NCBI RefSeq assembly: GCF_003601975.1
Contig: NZ_QZWZ01000013.1
Coordinates: 124,001 to 188,000, forward strand
Origin: Mesorhizobium waimense
GTDB lineage: Bacteria > Pseudomonadota > Alphaproteobacteria > Rhizobiales > Rhizobiaceae
DNA length: 64,000 nt
Direction of reading: 5' to 3'
The notes beneath the pieces are model-generated. The model was given only the letters and a program-made list of their open reading frames with translations. It was not told where the DNA came from and searched no databases. Both the position numbers and the translations under genes were made by a program. Below are positions 1-8,526 of the stretch, piece by piece. Numbering within the stretch: the stretch's first letter is position 1; the number at the start of each line of letters is the position of its first letter.

Positions 1-1610
1 TAGGTCTGGATGATGCCGCGGATCGCGTCCTCGCTGACGGAGAACTCCTTCGGCTGCAGCGCGTGATCGCGGATCACCTTCGGCATCAGGTGCCGCTTGG
101 CGATCTCGATCTTCTCGTCCTCGGTGTAGCCGGCGATACGGATGATCTCCATGCGGTCCATCAGGGGCGCAGGGATGTTCAGCGTGTTCGCCGTCGTCAC
201 GAACATCACGCTCGACAGGTCGTACTCGACCTCGAGGTAATGGTCCATGAACGTCGAGTTCTGCTCGGGATCGAGCACTTCGAGCAAGGCCGACGACGGA
301 TCGCCACGGAAATCCTGGCCCATCTTGTCGATTTCATCGAGCAGGAAGAGCGGATTGGACTTCTTCGCCTTCTTCATCGACTGGATGACCTTGCCGGGCA
401 TCGAGCCGATATAGGTGCGCCGGTGGCCACGGATCTCGGCCTCGTCGCGCACGCCACCCAGCGCCATGCGGATGAACTCGCGGCCGGTCGCCTTGGCGAT
501 CGACTTGCCGAGCGAGGTCTTGCCGACGCCGGGAGGACCAACGAGGCACAGGATCGGTCCCTTCAGTTTCTTCTGGCGGCTCTGCACGGCGAGGTATTCG
601 ACGATGCGGTCCTTGACCTTGTCGAGGCCGAAATGGTCGGTGTCGAGCACGTTCTGCGCGAAAGCCAGGTCATGCCTGACCTTGGAGTTCTTGCCCCACG
701 GGATCGACAGGATCCAATCGAGATAGTTGCGCACGACGGTCGATTCAGCCGACATCGGCGACATCGTCCTCAGCTTCTTCAACTCGGCTTCCGCCTTCTC
801 GCGGGCCTCCTTGGAGAGCTTGGTCTTCTTGATGCGCGCCTCGATCTCGGCGGCCTCGTCGCGGCCGTCCTCGCCCTCGCCGAGCTCCTTCTGGATCGCC
901 TTCATCTGCTCGTTGAGGTAGTACTCGCGCTGTGTCTTCTCCATCTGGCGCTTGACGCGCGAGCGGATGCGCTTCTCCACCTGCAGGACGGAGATCTCGG
1001 CTTCCATGAAGCCCATCGCCTTTTCCAGCCGCTCCTTGATGGAAAGCGTGGCCAGCATCTCCTGCTTCTCGGGGATCTTGATGGCGAGATGCGAGGCGAC
1101 GGTGTCGGCGAGCTTGGAATAATCGTCGATCTGGCTCGCGGCACCAACCACTTCGGGCGAGATCTTCTTGTTCAGCTTGACGTAATTCTCGAAGTCGGTG
1201 ACGACCGAGCGGGCCAGCGCCTCGATCTCGACCTCTTCTTCTTCCGGCTCGACCAGCGCCGAAGCGCGGGCCTCATGGAAGTCGGGACGGTCGGTGAACG
1301 ACACGATTTTCGCGCGCGAGGCGCCCTCGACCAGCACCTTGACGGTGCCGTCGGGAAGCTTCAGCAATTGCAGCACGTTGGCGAGCGTGCCGATGTCGAA
1401 GATGGCATCGGGTTCGGGGTCGTCGTCTGCGGCATTCATCTGGGTCGCGAGCAGGATCTGTTTTTCCTGACCCATCACCTCTTCCAGCGCCTTGATCGAC
1501 TTTTCGCGCCCGACGAAGAGCGGAACGATCATGTGCGGGAACACCACGATGTCGCGCAGTGGGAGGACTGCGAAGACGCCGTCGCTGGGAGCCTTTGATA
1601 ATTTGGCCAT
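1..1610 (-). CDS. lon: ATP-dependent Lon protease, 3' end outside window
   Basis: Cytoplasmic AAA+ serine protease that degrades misfolded and regulatory proteins. The minus-strand frame starts at 1610 (MAKLSKAPSDG, with AAAGGTTGG upstream) and runs off the left edge, so about 536 residues are visible. They show the N-terminal substrate-binding domain (PLRDIVVFPHMIVPL), a central coiled coil, Walker A (GPPGVGKTS), Walker B (FLLDEIDK) and the start of the sensor region. The C-terminal Ser-Lys protease domain lies outside the window. It is immediately downstream of clpX on the same strand, the usual clpP-clpX-lon order of Proteobacteria. A hairpin lies between clpX and lon, so lon probably has its own promoter in 1611-1836. 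The identification is certain; the C-terminus cannot be judged. Confidence 0.97.
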   Translation of the reverse strand, partial: MAKLSKAPSDGVFAVLPLRDIVVFPHMIVPLFVGREKSIKALEEVMGQEKQILLATQMNAADDDPEPDAIFDIGTLANVLQLLKLPDGTVKVLVEGASRAKIVSFTDRPDFHEARASALVEPEEEEVEIEALARSVVTDFENYVKLNKKISPEVVGAASQIDDYSKLADTVASHLAIKIPEKQEMLATLSIKERLEKAMGFMEAEISVLQVEKRIRSRVKRQMEKTQREYYLNEQMKAIQKELGEGEDGRDEAAEIEARIKKTKLSKEAREKAEAELKKLRTMSPMSAESTVVRNYLDWILSIPWGKNSKVRHDLAFAQNVLDTDHFGLDKVKDRIVEYLAVQSRQKKLKGPILCLVGPPGVGKTSLGKSIAKATGREFIRMALGGVRDEAEIRGHRRTYIGSMPGKVIQSMKKAKKSNPLFLLDEIDKMGQDFRGDPSSALLEVLDPEQNSTFMDHYLEVEYDLSSVMFVTTANTLNIPAPLMDRMEIIRIAGYTEDEKIEIAKRHLMPKVIRDHALQPKEFSVSEDAIRGIIQT

Positions 1611-1836
1611 TGTCCAACCTTTCATGTCGCGGCCACCAAACGGCCAACCGCGAATCTCATATTAGCGACCGGCGGTCGTTCCGCCTACCACCGTTTGTGA
1701 CGGGAGTTTTACAGCACAGAATTCGGCACCGCGGCCTTCTGCTGTTAGTTGGATGCCCGAAGGACAAAGATCAAGGGTTAACACCGGCTGGTCCATCCGA
1801 TCCGTCGTTGCGCAGCATGAAACGGCCGCCACAGCA

Positions 1837-1861
1837 AAACGGCGCCTCGCGGGCGCCGTTT
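1837..1861 (-). terminator. Probable intrinsic terminator after clpX
   Basis: A perfect 10-bp inverted repeat (AAACGGCGCC / GGCGCCGTTT) with a 5-nt loop lies 24 bp beyond the clpX stop. Read on the minus strand it ends in a short T run (GTTTTGC). Confidence 0.65.
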
Positions 1862-1884
1862 CAAAATCCTGCCCAAGGCTCACG

Positions 1885-3159
1885 TCAGGCGCTGACGTTG
1901 CCCTTCTTTTCCTTCTGCTCGGAATAGATGTAGAGCGGCCGGGCGTTGCCGGACACCACCTCTTCCGAAATAACCACTTCGCGCACGCCTTCCAGCGCCG
2001 GCAGTTCGAACATGGTGTCGAGCAGGATCGCTTCCATGATCGAGCGCAGGCCACGCGCGCCGGTCTTGCGCTCGATGGCGCGCTTGGCGATCGCCGACAG
2101 CGCGTTCTCGTGGAAGGTCAGGTCGACATTCTCCATCTCGAACAGGCGCTGATACTGCTTGACCAGCGCGTTCTTCGGCTCGGTCAGGATCTGGATCAGC
2201 GCCGGCTCGTCGAGGTCTTCCAGCGTCGCCAGGACTGGCAGACGGCCGACAAACTCGGGAATGAGGCCGAACTTCAGCAGATCCTCGGGTTCGACCAGGC
2301 GGAAAACGTCGCCGGTGCGGCGATCCTCGGGCGACGCGACGATGGCGCCGAAGCCGATCGAGGTTTTTCTGCCGCGATCCGAGATGATCTTGTCCAGGCC
2401 GGCGAAGGCGCCGCCGCAGATGAACAGGATGTTGGCGGTGTCGACCTGCAAGAACTCCTGCTGCGGATGCTTCCTGCCGCCCTGCGGCGGCACGGAGGCG
2501 ACGGTGCCTTCCATAATCTTCAGCAGCGCCTGCTGCACGCCCTCGCCCGACACGTCGCGGGTGATCGAGGGGTTGTCGGACTTGCGCGAAATCTTGTCGA
2601 TCTCGTCGATGTAGACGATGCCGCGCTGGGCGCGCTCGACATTGTAGTCGGCCGACTGCAGCAGCTTCAGGATGATGTTTTCGACGTCCTCACCGACATA
2701 GCCGGCCTCGGTCAGCGTCGTGGCGTCGGCCATGGTGAAGGGAACGTCGATGATGCGGGCCAGCGTCTGCGCCAGCAGCGTCTTGCCGCAACCGGTCGGG
2801 CCGATCAGCAGGATGTTGGACTTGGCCAGCTCGACATCGTTGTTCTTGCCGGCATGCGCGAGGCGCTTGTAGTGGTTGTGGACGGCCACCGACAGCACGC
2901 GCTTGGCGTAGGGCTGGCCGATGACATAGTCGTCGAGGACCTTGAGGATCTCCTGCGGTGTCGGCACGCCTTCGCGCGACTTCACCATCGAGGTCTTGTT
3001 CTCCTCGCGGATGATGTCCATGCAGAGCTCGACGCACTCGTCGCAGATGAAGACCGTCGGACCGGCGATCAGCTTGCGCACTTCGTGCTGGCTTTTGCCG
3101 CAAAACGAGCAATAGAGCGTGTTCTTGGAATCGCCGCCGTTGCTGCCGACCTTGCTCAT
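1885..3159 (-). CDS. clpX: ATP-dependent Clp protease ATP-binding subunit ClpX
   Basis: AAA+ unfoldase that recognises substrates and feeds them to ClpP. The 424-aa product has the usual length. The N-terminal C4 zinc-binding domain is present (CSFCGKSQ followed by CDECVELC), then Walker A (GPTGCGKT, near residue 119), Walker B (VYIDEIDK), the ClpP-contacting IGF-type loop (SIGFGA) and the arginine-finger region (EFVGRLPV). A purine-rich ribosome site precedes MSKVGSNGG. It lies between clpP and lon on the same strand. About 290 bp separate it from clpP, so separate promoters are possible. Confidence 0.98.
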   Translation of the reverse strand: MSKVGSNGGDSKNTLYCSFCGKSQHEVRKLIAGPTVFICDECVELCMDIIREENKTSMVKSREGVPTPQEILKVLDDYVIGQPYAKRVLSVAVHNHYKRLAHAGKNNDVELAKSNILLIGPTGCGKTLLAQTLARIIDVPFTMADATTLTEAGYVGEDVENIILKLLQSADYNVERAQRGIVYIDEIDKISRKSDNPSITRDVSGEGVQQALLKIMEGTVASVPPQGGRKHPQQEFLQVDTANILFICGGAFAGLDKIISDRGRKTSIGFGAIVASPEDRRTGDVFRLVEPEDLLKFGLIPEFVGRLPVLATLEDLDEPALIQILTEPKNALVKQYQRLFEMENVDLTFHENALSAIAKRAIERKTGARGLRSIMEAILLDTMFELPALEGVREVVISEEVVSGNARPLYIYSEQKEKKGNVSA

Positions 3160-3449
3160 TTTCCAGTCCTTTCATGGCCGCCCGCCGATGGTCTGGCTGA
3201 AAGGGCGCATATTCAATCTATCGCGGGAATTCGCCGCCGCCAGTGTCCTAGCTCGCACAACGTTTTCCGAACGAAACACAAATCAGAAAACGTCGCAATG
3301 ATTCGCACAAACCCCACGCAAAGCTAAGCCGTCGAAAATCAACATAGCCTTAACGTAGGCAATCCGTCGAGGGAACAGCCAATTGTGGCCGAAATGCCGC
3401 AAACCGCGCCAAAAGCGCGTTATCCCCGCCATCCAGCTGCCATTGCGGC

Positions 3450-4079
3450 TTATGCGGCAACGCCTTCGACCGGTTCGCGCGACGAAATGACCTTGTCGAT
3501 GAGACCGAAATCCTTGGCCTCGTCGGCGGTCATGAAATGGTCGCGGTCGAGCGTCTTTTCGATCTCGTCGTAGCTCTTGCCGGTGTGCTTGACATAGACC
3601 TCGTTGAGACGGCGCTTCAACTTGATGATGTCCTGGGCGTGGCGCTCGATGTCGGACGCCTGGCCCTGGAAGCCGCCGGAAGGCTGGTGAACCATGATGC
3701 GGGCGTTCGGCGTGGCAAAGCGCATGTCCTTTTGGCCGGCACAGAGCAGCAGCGAGCCCATCGAGGCGGCCTGGCCGATGCACAGCGTCGACACCGCCGG
3801 CTTGATGAACTGCATGGTGTCGTAGATCGCCATACCCGAGGTGACGACGCCGCCAGGCGAATTAATGTAGAGGTTGATTTCCTTCTTCGGGTTCTCGGCC
3901 TCTAGGAACAAAAGCTGTGCACAAACCAGCGTCGCCATGCCGTCCTCGACCGGACCGGTGATGAAGATGATGCGCTCTTTCAGCAGGCGCGAGAAAATGT
4001 CGTAGGCCCGCTCGCCGCGGTTGGTCTGTTCGACCACCATCGGAACGAGGTTCATGTAGGTTTCGACGGGGTTCTTCAT
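3450..4079 (-). CDS. clpP: ATP-dependent Clp protease proteolytic subunit ClpP
   Basis: Self-compartmentalising serine peptidase, partner of ClpX/ClpA. The 209-aa product begins MKNPVETYMNLVP and contains the catalytic serine motif (GQAASMGSLLL), the catalytic histidine segment (RIMVHQPSGG) and the aspartate (TLDRDHFM). It is first of the clpP-clpX-lon series on the minus strand. The 270-bp interval upstream toward gene 4377 probably holds its promoter, but no clear consensus was seen. Many rhizobia have additional ClpP paralogues; this one is the chromosomal copy linked to clpX. Confidence 0.98.
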   Translation of the reverse strand: MKNPVETYMNLVPMVVEQTNRGERAYDIFSRLLKERIIFITGPVEDGMATLVCAQLLFLEAENPKKEINLYINSPGGVVTSGMAIYDTMQFIKPAVSTLCIGQAASMGSLLLCAGQKDMRFATPNARIMVHQPSGGFQGQASDIERHAQDIIKLKRRLNEVYVKHTGKSYDEIEKTLDRDHFMTADEAKDFGLIDKVISSREPVEGVAA

Positions 4080-4376
4080 GACTATCCCTTTTTGGAGATG
4101 GGATTCCGGCGCCGGGAGATGAGCAAGTCGGGCAGAATCGGTTCTTGACAGTTACGTTGTAAATAGGATGCCGGCTCACCCTAGCGCAAGGCCGCCCCTC
4201 CTAGCCATCTGGTTAAGTCGAATCAAGCGTTGAGCGCAAGGAATTGAGGCCGGCGCCCGGTAGCAATTCCTTAACCGCGTCGCTTAAGGAAACGCGGCAA
4301 AATCACTTTCCCGCGATGCGCCTTCCGCTACACTTCTGCGTTGAACTGTACCACGAGTTCGCGAAGGGGGAGTGTC

Positions 4377-4970
4377 ATGATCCAGAAAAGTCCTGCATCG
4401 CTCGCCGTTGCCGGCCTCGCAATGCTTGCCACTGCGTCCGAAACCGCCGCCGGCGGCCGCGCACTTGAATGTTACGAACCAGAGCACAGGCCGGCCCTCT
4501 ACGACACCGTCTATGAGGACGTGATGGTTAGCCCTGGAGGGCAGTTGGTCGACTACGATCCGCCGATCTACGGCACGCGCGAGAGCGTGGAGCAGATCGC
4601 GCCGCCCCGCGTCACCTATGAGGTCGTGCCGGCCATCACGCGCACCATCTACCACACAGTCAAGGTCAACGATGGCGGCTATGCCTGGGAGTGGCGCGTC
4701 ATCCACGGCCGCAAGGTGCTGTGCAAGGTCTGGCGCAAGGCGCGATATGCGCGCGTTGCCGAAACGGTGGTCGTCGAGCCCGAGCGCACGCGGCGCGTGG
4801 TCCTTCCGGCCGAGTATGAAAGCGTCGCCAGAGAAGTACTGGTTCGGCCGGAACGACGCCGCATCACCGAGATTGCGCCTGCATACCAGAGGGTAGCGCG
4901 CCGAGTGCTGGTGCAAGAAGGCTCCACCAAATGGCGGCGCGTGCATATTGCGCGGCACTGCCAGGATTAG
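4377..4970 (+). CDS. Secreted hypothetical protein with EV/RR-rich repeats
   Basis: A 197-aa product starts at the ATG preceded by GAAGGGGGA (MIQKSPASLAV); an upstream in-frame ATG has no ribosome site. Residues 1 to about 23 form a signal peptide (hydrophobic LAVAGLAMLA, then SETAAGG). The mature part is made of loosely repeated units of the type V-x(3)-V-V-x-P-x(2)-R-R-V (for example VVVEPERTRRVV, EVLVRPERRR, RRVLVQEG), suggesting a periplasmic or surface beta-repeat protein. It converges with the FAD oxidoreductase and their stop codons overlap by four bases. Function unknown. Confidence 0.75.
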   Translation: MIQKSPASLAVAGLAMLATASETAAGGRALECYEPEHRPALYDTVYEDVMVSPGGQLVDYDPPIYGTRESVEQIAPPRVTYEVVPAITRTIYHTVKVNDGGYAWEWRVIHGRKVLCKVWRKARYARVAETVVVEPERTRRVVLPAEYESVAREVLVRPERRRITEIAPAYQRVARRVLVQEGSTKWRRVHIARHCQD

Positions 4971-6070
4971 GCCACCTCTGCCCGCAGCCATTTCTTCAGG
5001 CCGGCGACATCGCCGTCGCCGACTGCCGCCGCCACGCGCCGACCGACCGCGGCGCCGAATTTGTAGCCATGCCCGGAGCAGGCCGAGACAATCAGACACT
5101 TGCCTTTCTCATGCGCCAAGAACTTCTCGTCGGCGGTGAAGGTGTAGGCGCATGTGACGACCTCGGTCACGCGGTACTCCTCGATCCGGGCGATGGGCGG
5201 CGAGAACAGGTTGCGGATCACCTCCCCCTCGCCCGGCACAGGCTGGCGGTTCCAGTCGGCGTCGCTGCTCGGCACTCGGTGCAGCCCCGAGCCGAATTTC
5301 ATGCCGGCGCCGCCGGAGGGCGGGATCACGTAGCCGTCGGTGGTGCCGCCGACGTCGAGGACGACTGGAGCAGCCTCCCAGGCAGCCTTCAGATCCGCCG
5401 GCGGTTCGACATAGGCGAGCGCGGTGCGATAGGTCTTCAAGTCGCCGCCGAGTTCCGGAAACAGTTTCAGCACCCAGGCACCGGCCGTGACGACGATGCG
5501 GTCGGCCTGCATGGTCTCGCCTGAGGCCAGCACGATGCGGCCGGCCTCGGCGTCGAGTTCCGTTACCTTGCTGTGTTCATAGACATTGGTGCCGTTCTCG
5601 CGCAGCCATGCGGCGAGGCCCGAGGCAATCTTGCGGCAATGCAGGGCGCCGCCCTCCGTCGAAAAATAGGCGTAGCGGAACGAATTGGGCTCGAGGAACG
5701 GCCAGCGCTCGACGGCAGCGGCAGGCTCCAGCAGGTCGAACGGATAGTTCCCCTCCTCGAGACCCTCGCGATATTCCTCGGCCTCGTCGCCCGGCTCGCG
5801 CGAAATGCAAAGGAAGCCTCTGGGATCGAGATGGTTCTCGCCGAGATCGGCCCACATCTCGTCCCAGGCTTCATAGGCTTCGGTGATCAATTGGCCATAG
5901 CCGGTTCCGGCACGGTAGGCGCGACGGATGACGCGGTGATGATCGCCGGATGCAGCGAGCGGATTGGGAATCGGCCCCTGCTCGACGATCGAGACGCTGT
6001 GGCCGGCCTTGACCAGCGACCATGCCGTCGAAAGCCCGGCAATGCCCGCGCCAACCACAATCACGTTCAT
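4967..6070 (-). CDS. FAD-dependent oxidoreductase, sarcosine/N-methyl amino acid oxidase type
   Basis: A 367-aa flavoenzyme of the DAO superfamily, predicted to oxidise a secondary or N-methyl amino acid in the cytoplasm. The dinucleotide-binding motif VVGAGIAGLSTAWSL is at the extreme N-terminus and the C-terminal FAD contact (CSGHGYKFG, the place where covalent flavin attachment occurs in monomeric sarcosine oxidases) is near residue 340. The start MNVIVVGAG at 6070 is chosen because AAGGATGG lies 9 bp upstream; the ATG at 6079 is too close to that site. No operon partner. The exact substrate cannot be read from sequence. Confidence 0.85.
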   Translation of the reverse strand: MNVIVVGAGIAGLSTAWSLVKAGHSVSIVEQGPIPNPLAASGDHHRVIRRAYRAGTGYGQLITEAYEAWDEMWADLGENHLDPRGFLCISREPGDEAEEYREGLEEGNYPFDLLEPAAAVERWPFLEPNSFRYAYFSTEGGALHCRKIASGLAAWLRENGTNVYEHSKVTELDAEAGRIVLASGETMQADRIVVTAGAWVLKLFPELGGDLKTYRTALAYVEPPADLKAAWEAAPVVLDVGGTTDGYVIPPSGGAGMKFGSGLHRVPSSDADWNRQPVPGEGEVIRNLFSPPIARIEEYRVTEVVTCAYTFTADEKFLAHEKGKCLIVSACSGHGYKFGAAVGRRVAAAVGDGDVAGLKKWLRAEVA

Positions 6071-6175
6071 CGAAACCATCCTTCCGCAGCCGCTTCTTCT
6101 GGCTCAATACATTGGATTGCCGGGCGCCAACATACGGTCTGGCAGCGGGCAGGCAAAGCGCGCTAATCATCTGGC

Positions 6176-7423
6176 ATGACCGAATTGATGCCTTCCTATC
6201 TCGTGTTTGATCCAGCCAGCCGCCGCCTGCGGCTCGATCCGCATGAGGCGGCTTTCTTCCAGAACCCTTACGAGGCCTATGCCTTCCTGCATGGCGCATC
6301 GAGTGCCTTCTTCTGGGAGGATTACGGCTTCTGGTGCTTTGGCGGCTTCGACGACGTCAACCGGCTGCTGCGTGACCGCCGCTTCGGCCGCCAGAACCCG
6401 GCCGGCATTCCCGACAGCCGCGGTGTCGGCCAGGACCGCTCGCATCTCAGCGCCTTCGACGGCATCGAGGCCAATTCGATGCTGGAGCTTGAGCCGCCGG
6501 TCCACACCAGGCTGCGGACGCTGGTCAACCGCGCCTTCGTCTCGCGCCAGGTCGAGCGGCTCAGGCCGCGTGTCGAGGCTTTAGCCAACGAGCTGATCAA
6601 CCGGTTCGAGCCTGATGGGGTCGACCTGCTGCCGTCCTTCGCCTCGCCCTTGCCGATCACCATCATTGCCGAAATGCTCGGGGTGCCGGTCGCGATGGGG
6701 CCGCAGTTGCTCGATTGGTCGCACCAGATGGTTGCCATGTACATGCATGGCCGCACGCGCCAGACCGAGGACACTGCCAATCGCGCCGCCCGCGACTTTT
6801 CCGACTTCCTGCGCGGCTATGTCGCCGAGCGGCGCAAGCAGCCGGGCGATGACCTACTGTCGCTGCTGATCGCGGCGCAGGAGGACGGCCAGACACTTTC
6901 GGAGGACGAACTGGTGTCCTCGGCCATCCTGCTGCTCAATGCCGGCCACGAGGCGACCGTGCACCAGACCGGCAATGCCGTGCGTTCGATCCTGGCGCAG
7001 GGCGGCGACCCCAGCCGCTTCTTCACCTCGCCGGAAGCAACTGCCGCGGCGGTCGAGGAATGCCTGCGCTTCGACGCGCCGCTGCATATGTTCCTGCGCT
7101 ATGCCTATGAGGAGATCGAGGCAGGGCCCGGGATCGTATTCAAGCCAGGCGACAAGATCGCGCTGCTGCTCGGCATGGCCAATCGCGATCCCCTGGCCTT
7201 TACCGAACCTGCTGCTTTCCGGCCCGAACGCGGGGACCAGAAGAACGTGTCGTTCGGCGCCGGCATTCATTTCTGCATCGGTGCGCCGCTGGCGAGGCTG
7301 GAATTGCAGGTGTCGCTGAAGACCTTGTTCGAGCGACAGCCGCAACTCCACCTTGCGGAAGAGCCGCGCTTCCGCGACACCTTTCATTTCCATGGGCTGG
7401 AAAGGCTCGCAGTGGCTTTCTAA
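6176..7423 (+). CDS. Cytochrome P450
   Basis: A 415-aa soluble bacterial P450 monooxygenase. The I-helix oxygen-activation motif reads AGHEAT (Ala where many have Thr), the K-helix ExxR is EECLR, and the heme loop is FGAGIHFCIG with the thiolate Cys near residue 367. The rest (HTRLRTLVNRAF, NRDPLAF) matches CYP107/CYP153-like class I bacterial enzymes that need separate ferredoxin and reductase; none is encoded here. The gene is followed after 15 bp by a solute-binding-like protein on the same strand, so they may share a transcript. Substrate unknown. Confidence 0.92.
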   Translation: MTELMPSYLVFDPASRRLRLDPHEAAFFQNPYEAYAFLHGASSAFFWEDYGFWCFGGFDDVNRLLRDRRFGRQNPAGIPDSRGVGQDRSHLSAFDGIEANSMLELEPPVHTRLRTLVNRAFVSRQVERLRPRVEALANELINRFEPDGVDLLPSFASPLPITIIAEMLGVPVAMGPQLLDWSHQMVAMYMHGRTRQTEDTANRAARDFSDFLRGYVAERRKQPGDDLLSLLIAAQEDGQTLSEDELVSSAILLLNAGHEATVHQTGNAVRSILAQGGDPSRFFTSPEATAAAVEECLRFDAPLHMFLRYAYEEIEAGPGIVFKPGDKIALLLGMANRDPLAFTEPAAFRPERGDQKNVSFGAGIHFCIGAPLARLELQVSLKTLFERQPQLHLAEEPRFRDTFHFHGLERLAVAF

Positions 7424-7438
7424 CCAGCGACTGGACCA

Positions 7439-8158
7439 ATGATTGAGACAATGAGATTCGCGTTCCTGCAGGAACCGCCCTTCTGCTTCACGGACGCGTC
7501 CGGGGTTTTGCGCGGCTGCGACGCCATGCTGGCCGAGAGGGTTTGCCAGCTGTTGGAGTTGGAGACCTTTTCGCCCGTCGAGACCGAATTCGCCGAATTG
7601 CTTCCGGGACTTGCCTCAGGCCGGTGGGAAATGACCACGGGTCTGTTCATTTCGGACGAGCGCCAGACGCTCGTCGACTTCACCCGGCCGATCTGGGTCT
7701 TGCAGGACGGATTGCTCGTCGCGAAGGGCAATCCGCGCGCATTCGACGGTTATCGGGCCGTCGCCAAGGACCATTCGGCCCTGATCGGCGTCATCTCAGG
7801 CCAGGTCCAGCATCAAACGGCCCTGCAAAACGGTGTTCCGCCCGAGCGTATCAGTATCTTCGCCACGCAGTCCGAAGCGGCCGATGCCGTTGCGGCCGGT
7901 GTGGTGCATGCCTATGCCAGCGTCGCCATGGCGCATCGCGGCTATCTGGGCAGGCACCCCGACGCACCTCTCGCGGTCATCGACGTTCCGGCAGCGGAAA
8001 AACAGCCGGCCGCTGGCGCTTTCGCGCTGGCTAAGGGCAATGCGGCGCTGCGCCAGCGCATCGATTCATGCCTGGGCGATCTGCTGGGCAATTCATGGCA
8101 CCGCGAGATGATGCGCGAGTACGGATTTTCCGACGCCGACATCGATCGCCTGTTGTGA
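7439..8158 (+). CDS. Solute-binding-protein family 3 domain protein without signal peptide
   Basis: A 239-aa protein with the fold pattern of polar amino-acid-binding proteins: AFLQEPPFCF at the N-terminus, MTTGLFISDERQTLVDFTRP in the first lobe, VISGQVQ and a second lobe ending in a helix (REMMREYGFSDADI). It begins directly with the domain and lacks any export signal, which is unusual for this family and suggests a cytoplasmic sensor or an orphan enzyme-like use. It directly follows the P450 (15-bp gap). No transporter genes are adjacent. Confidence 0.75.
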   Translation: MIETMRFAFLQEPPFCFTDASGVLRGCDAMLAERVCQLLELETFSPVETEFAELLPGLASGRWEMTTGLFISDERQTLVDFTRPIWVLQDGLLVAKGNPRAFDGYRAVAKDHSALIGVISGQVQHQTALQNGVPPERISIFATQSEAADAVAAGVVHAYASVAMAHRGYLGRHPDAPLAVIDVPAAEKQPAAGAFALAKGNAALRQRIDSCLGDLLGNSWHREMMREYGFSDADIDRLL

Positions 8159-8170
8159 TCCGGCCGACCG

Positions 8171-8521
8171 TCAGAGCTTGATCACATACTCCTTGCGGGT
8201 GGTTTCGAGCACTTCCCAGCTGCCCTTGAAGCCGGGCCTGAGCACGAAACTGTCGCCGGCCCTGACGGTACGCGCCTCGCCACCATCCTCGGAGATAACC
8301 GAGACGCCCGACAGGACGTGGCAGAACTCCCACTCGTCATAGACGATGCGCCATTTGCCCGGGGTCGATTCCCAGATGCCGGCATAGAGGCCGCTATCCC
8401 GTTCCTCGACATTCCAGGTGCGGAATTTTGGATCGCCCGAGATCAGGCGATCCGGCGCCGGCGCGCCGGCTTCCGGCTCGACGCCGTCGCTACCGACGGA
8501 CAAGAAGTTGGGCGCTGTCAT
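8171..8521 (-). CDS. Cupin-domain protein (DUF861/EutQ-like)
   Basis: A 116-aa single-domain cupin. Motif 1 is degenerate (EFCHVLSGVSVISEDGG; one His where metal cupins have two) and motif 2 appears as AGDSFVLRPGFKGSWEV. The segment W-x-V-E-E and the ending TTRKEYVIKL match the (R)-ureidoglycine-aminohydrolase-like/EutQ-like small cupin family. It lies 5 bp downstream of the O-acetylhomoserine sulfhydrylase gene on the same strand, so they are probably co-transcribed. Enzymatic role unknown. Confidence 0.8.
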   Translation of the reverse strand: MTAPNFLSVGSDGVEPEAGAPAPDRLISGDPKFRTWNVEERDSGLYAGIWESTPGKWRIVYDEWEFCHVLSGVSVISEDGGEARTVRAGDSFVLRPGFKGSWEVLETTRKEYVIKL

Positions 8522-8526
8522 GACAA

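Noticed and set aside
63..1598. Long plus-strand reading frames opposite lon, clpX, metY, Wzc and groEL
   Set aside because: Antisense shadows of high-GC genes: repetitive Arg/Leu/Asp composition, no ribosome site, and the opposite strand encodes well-known proteins.
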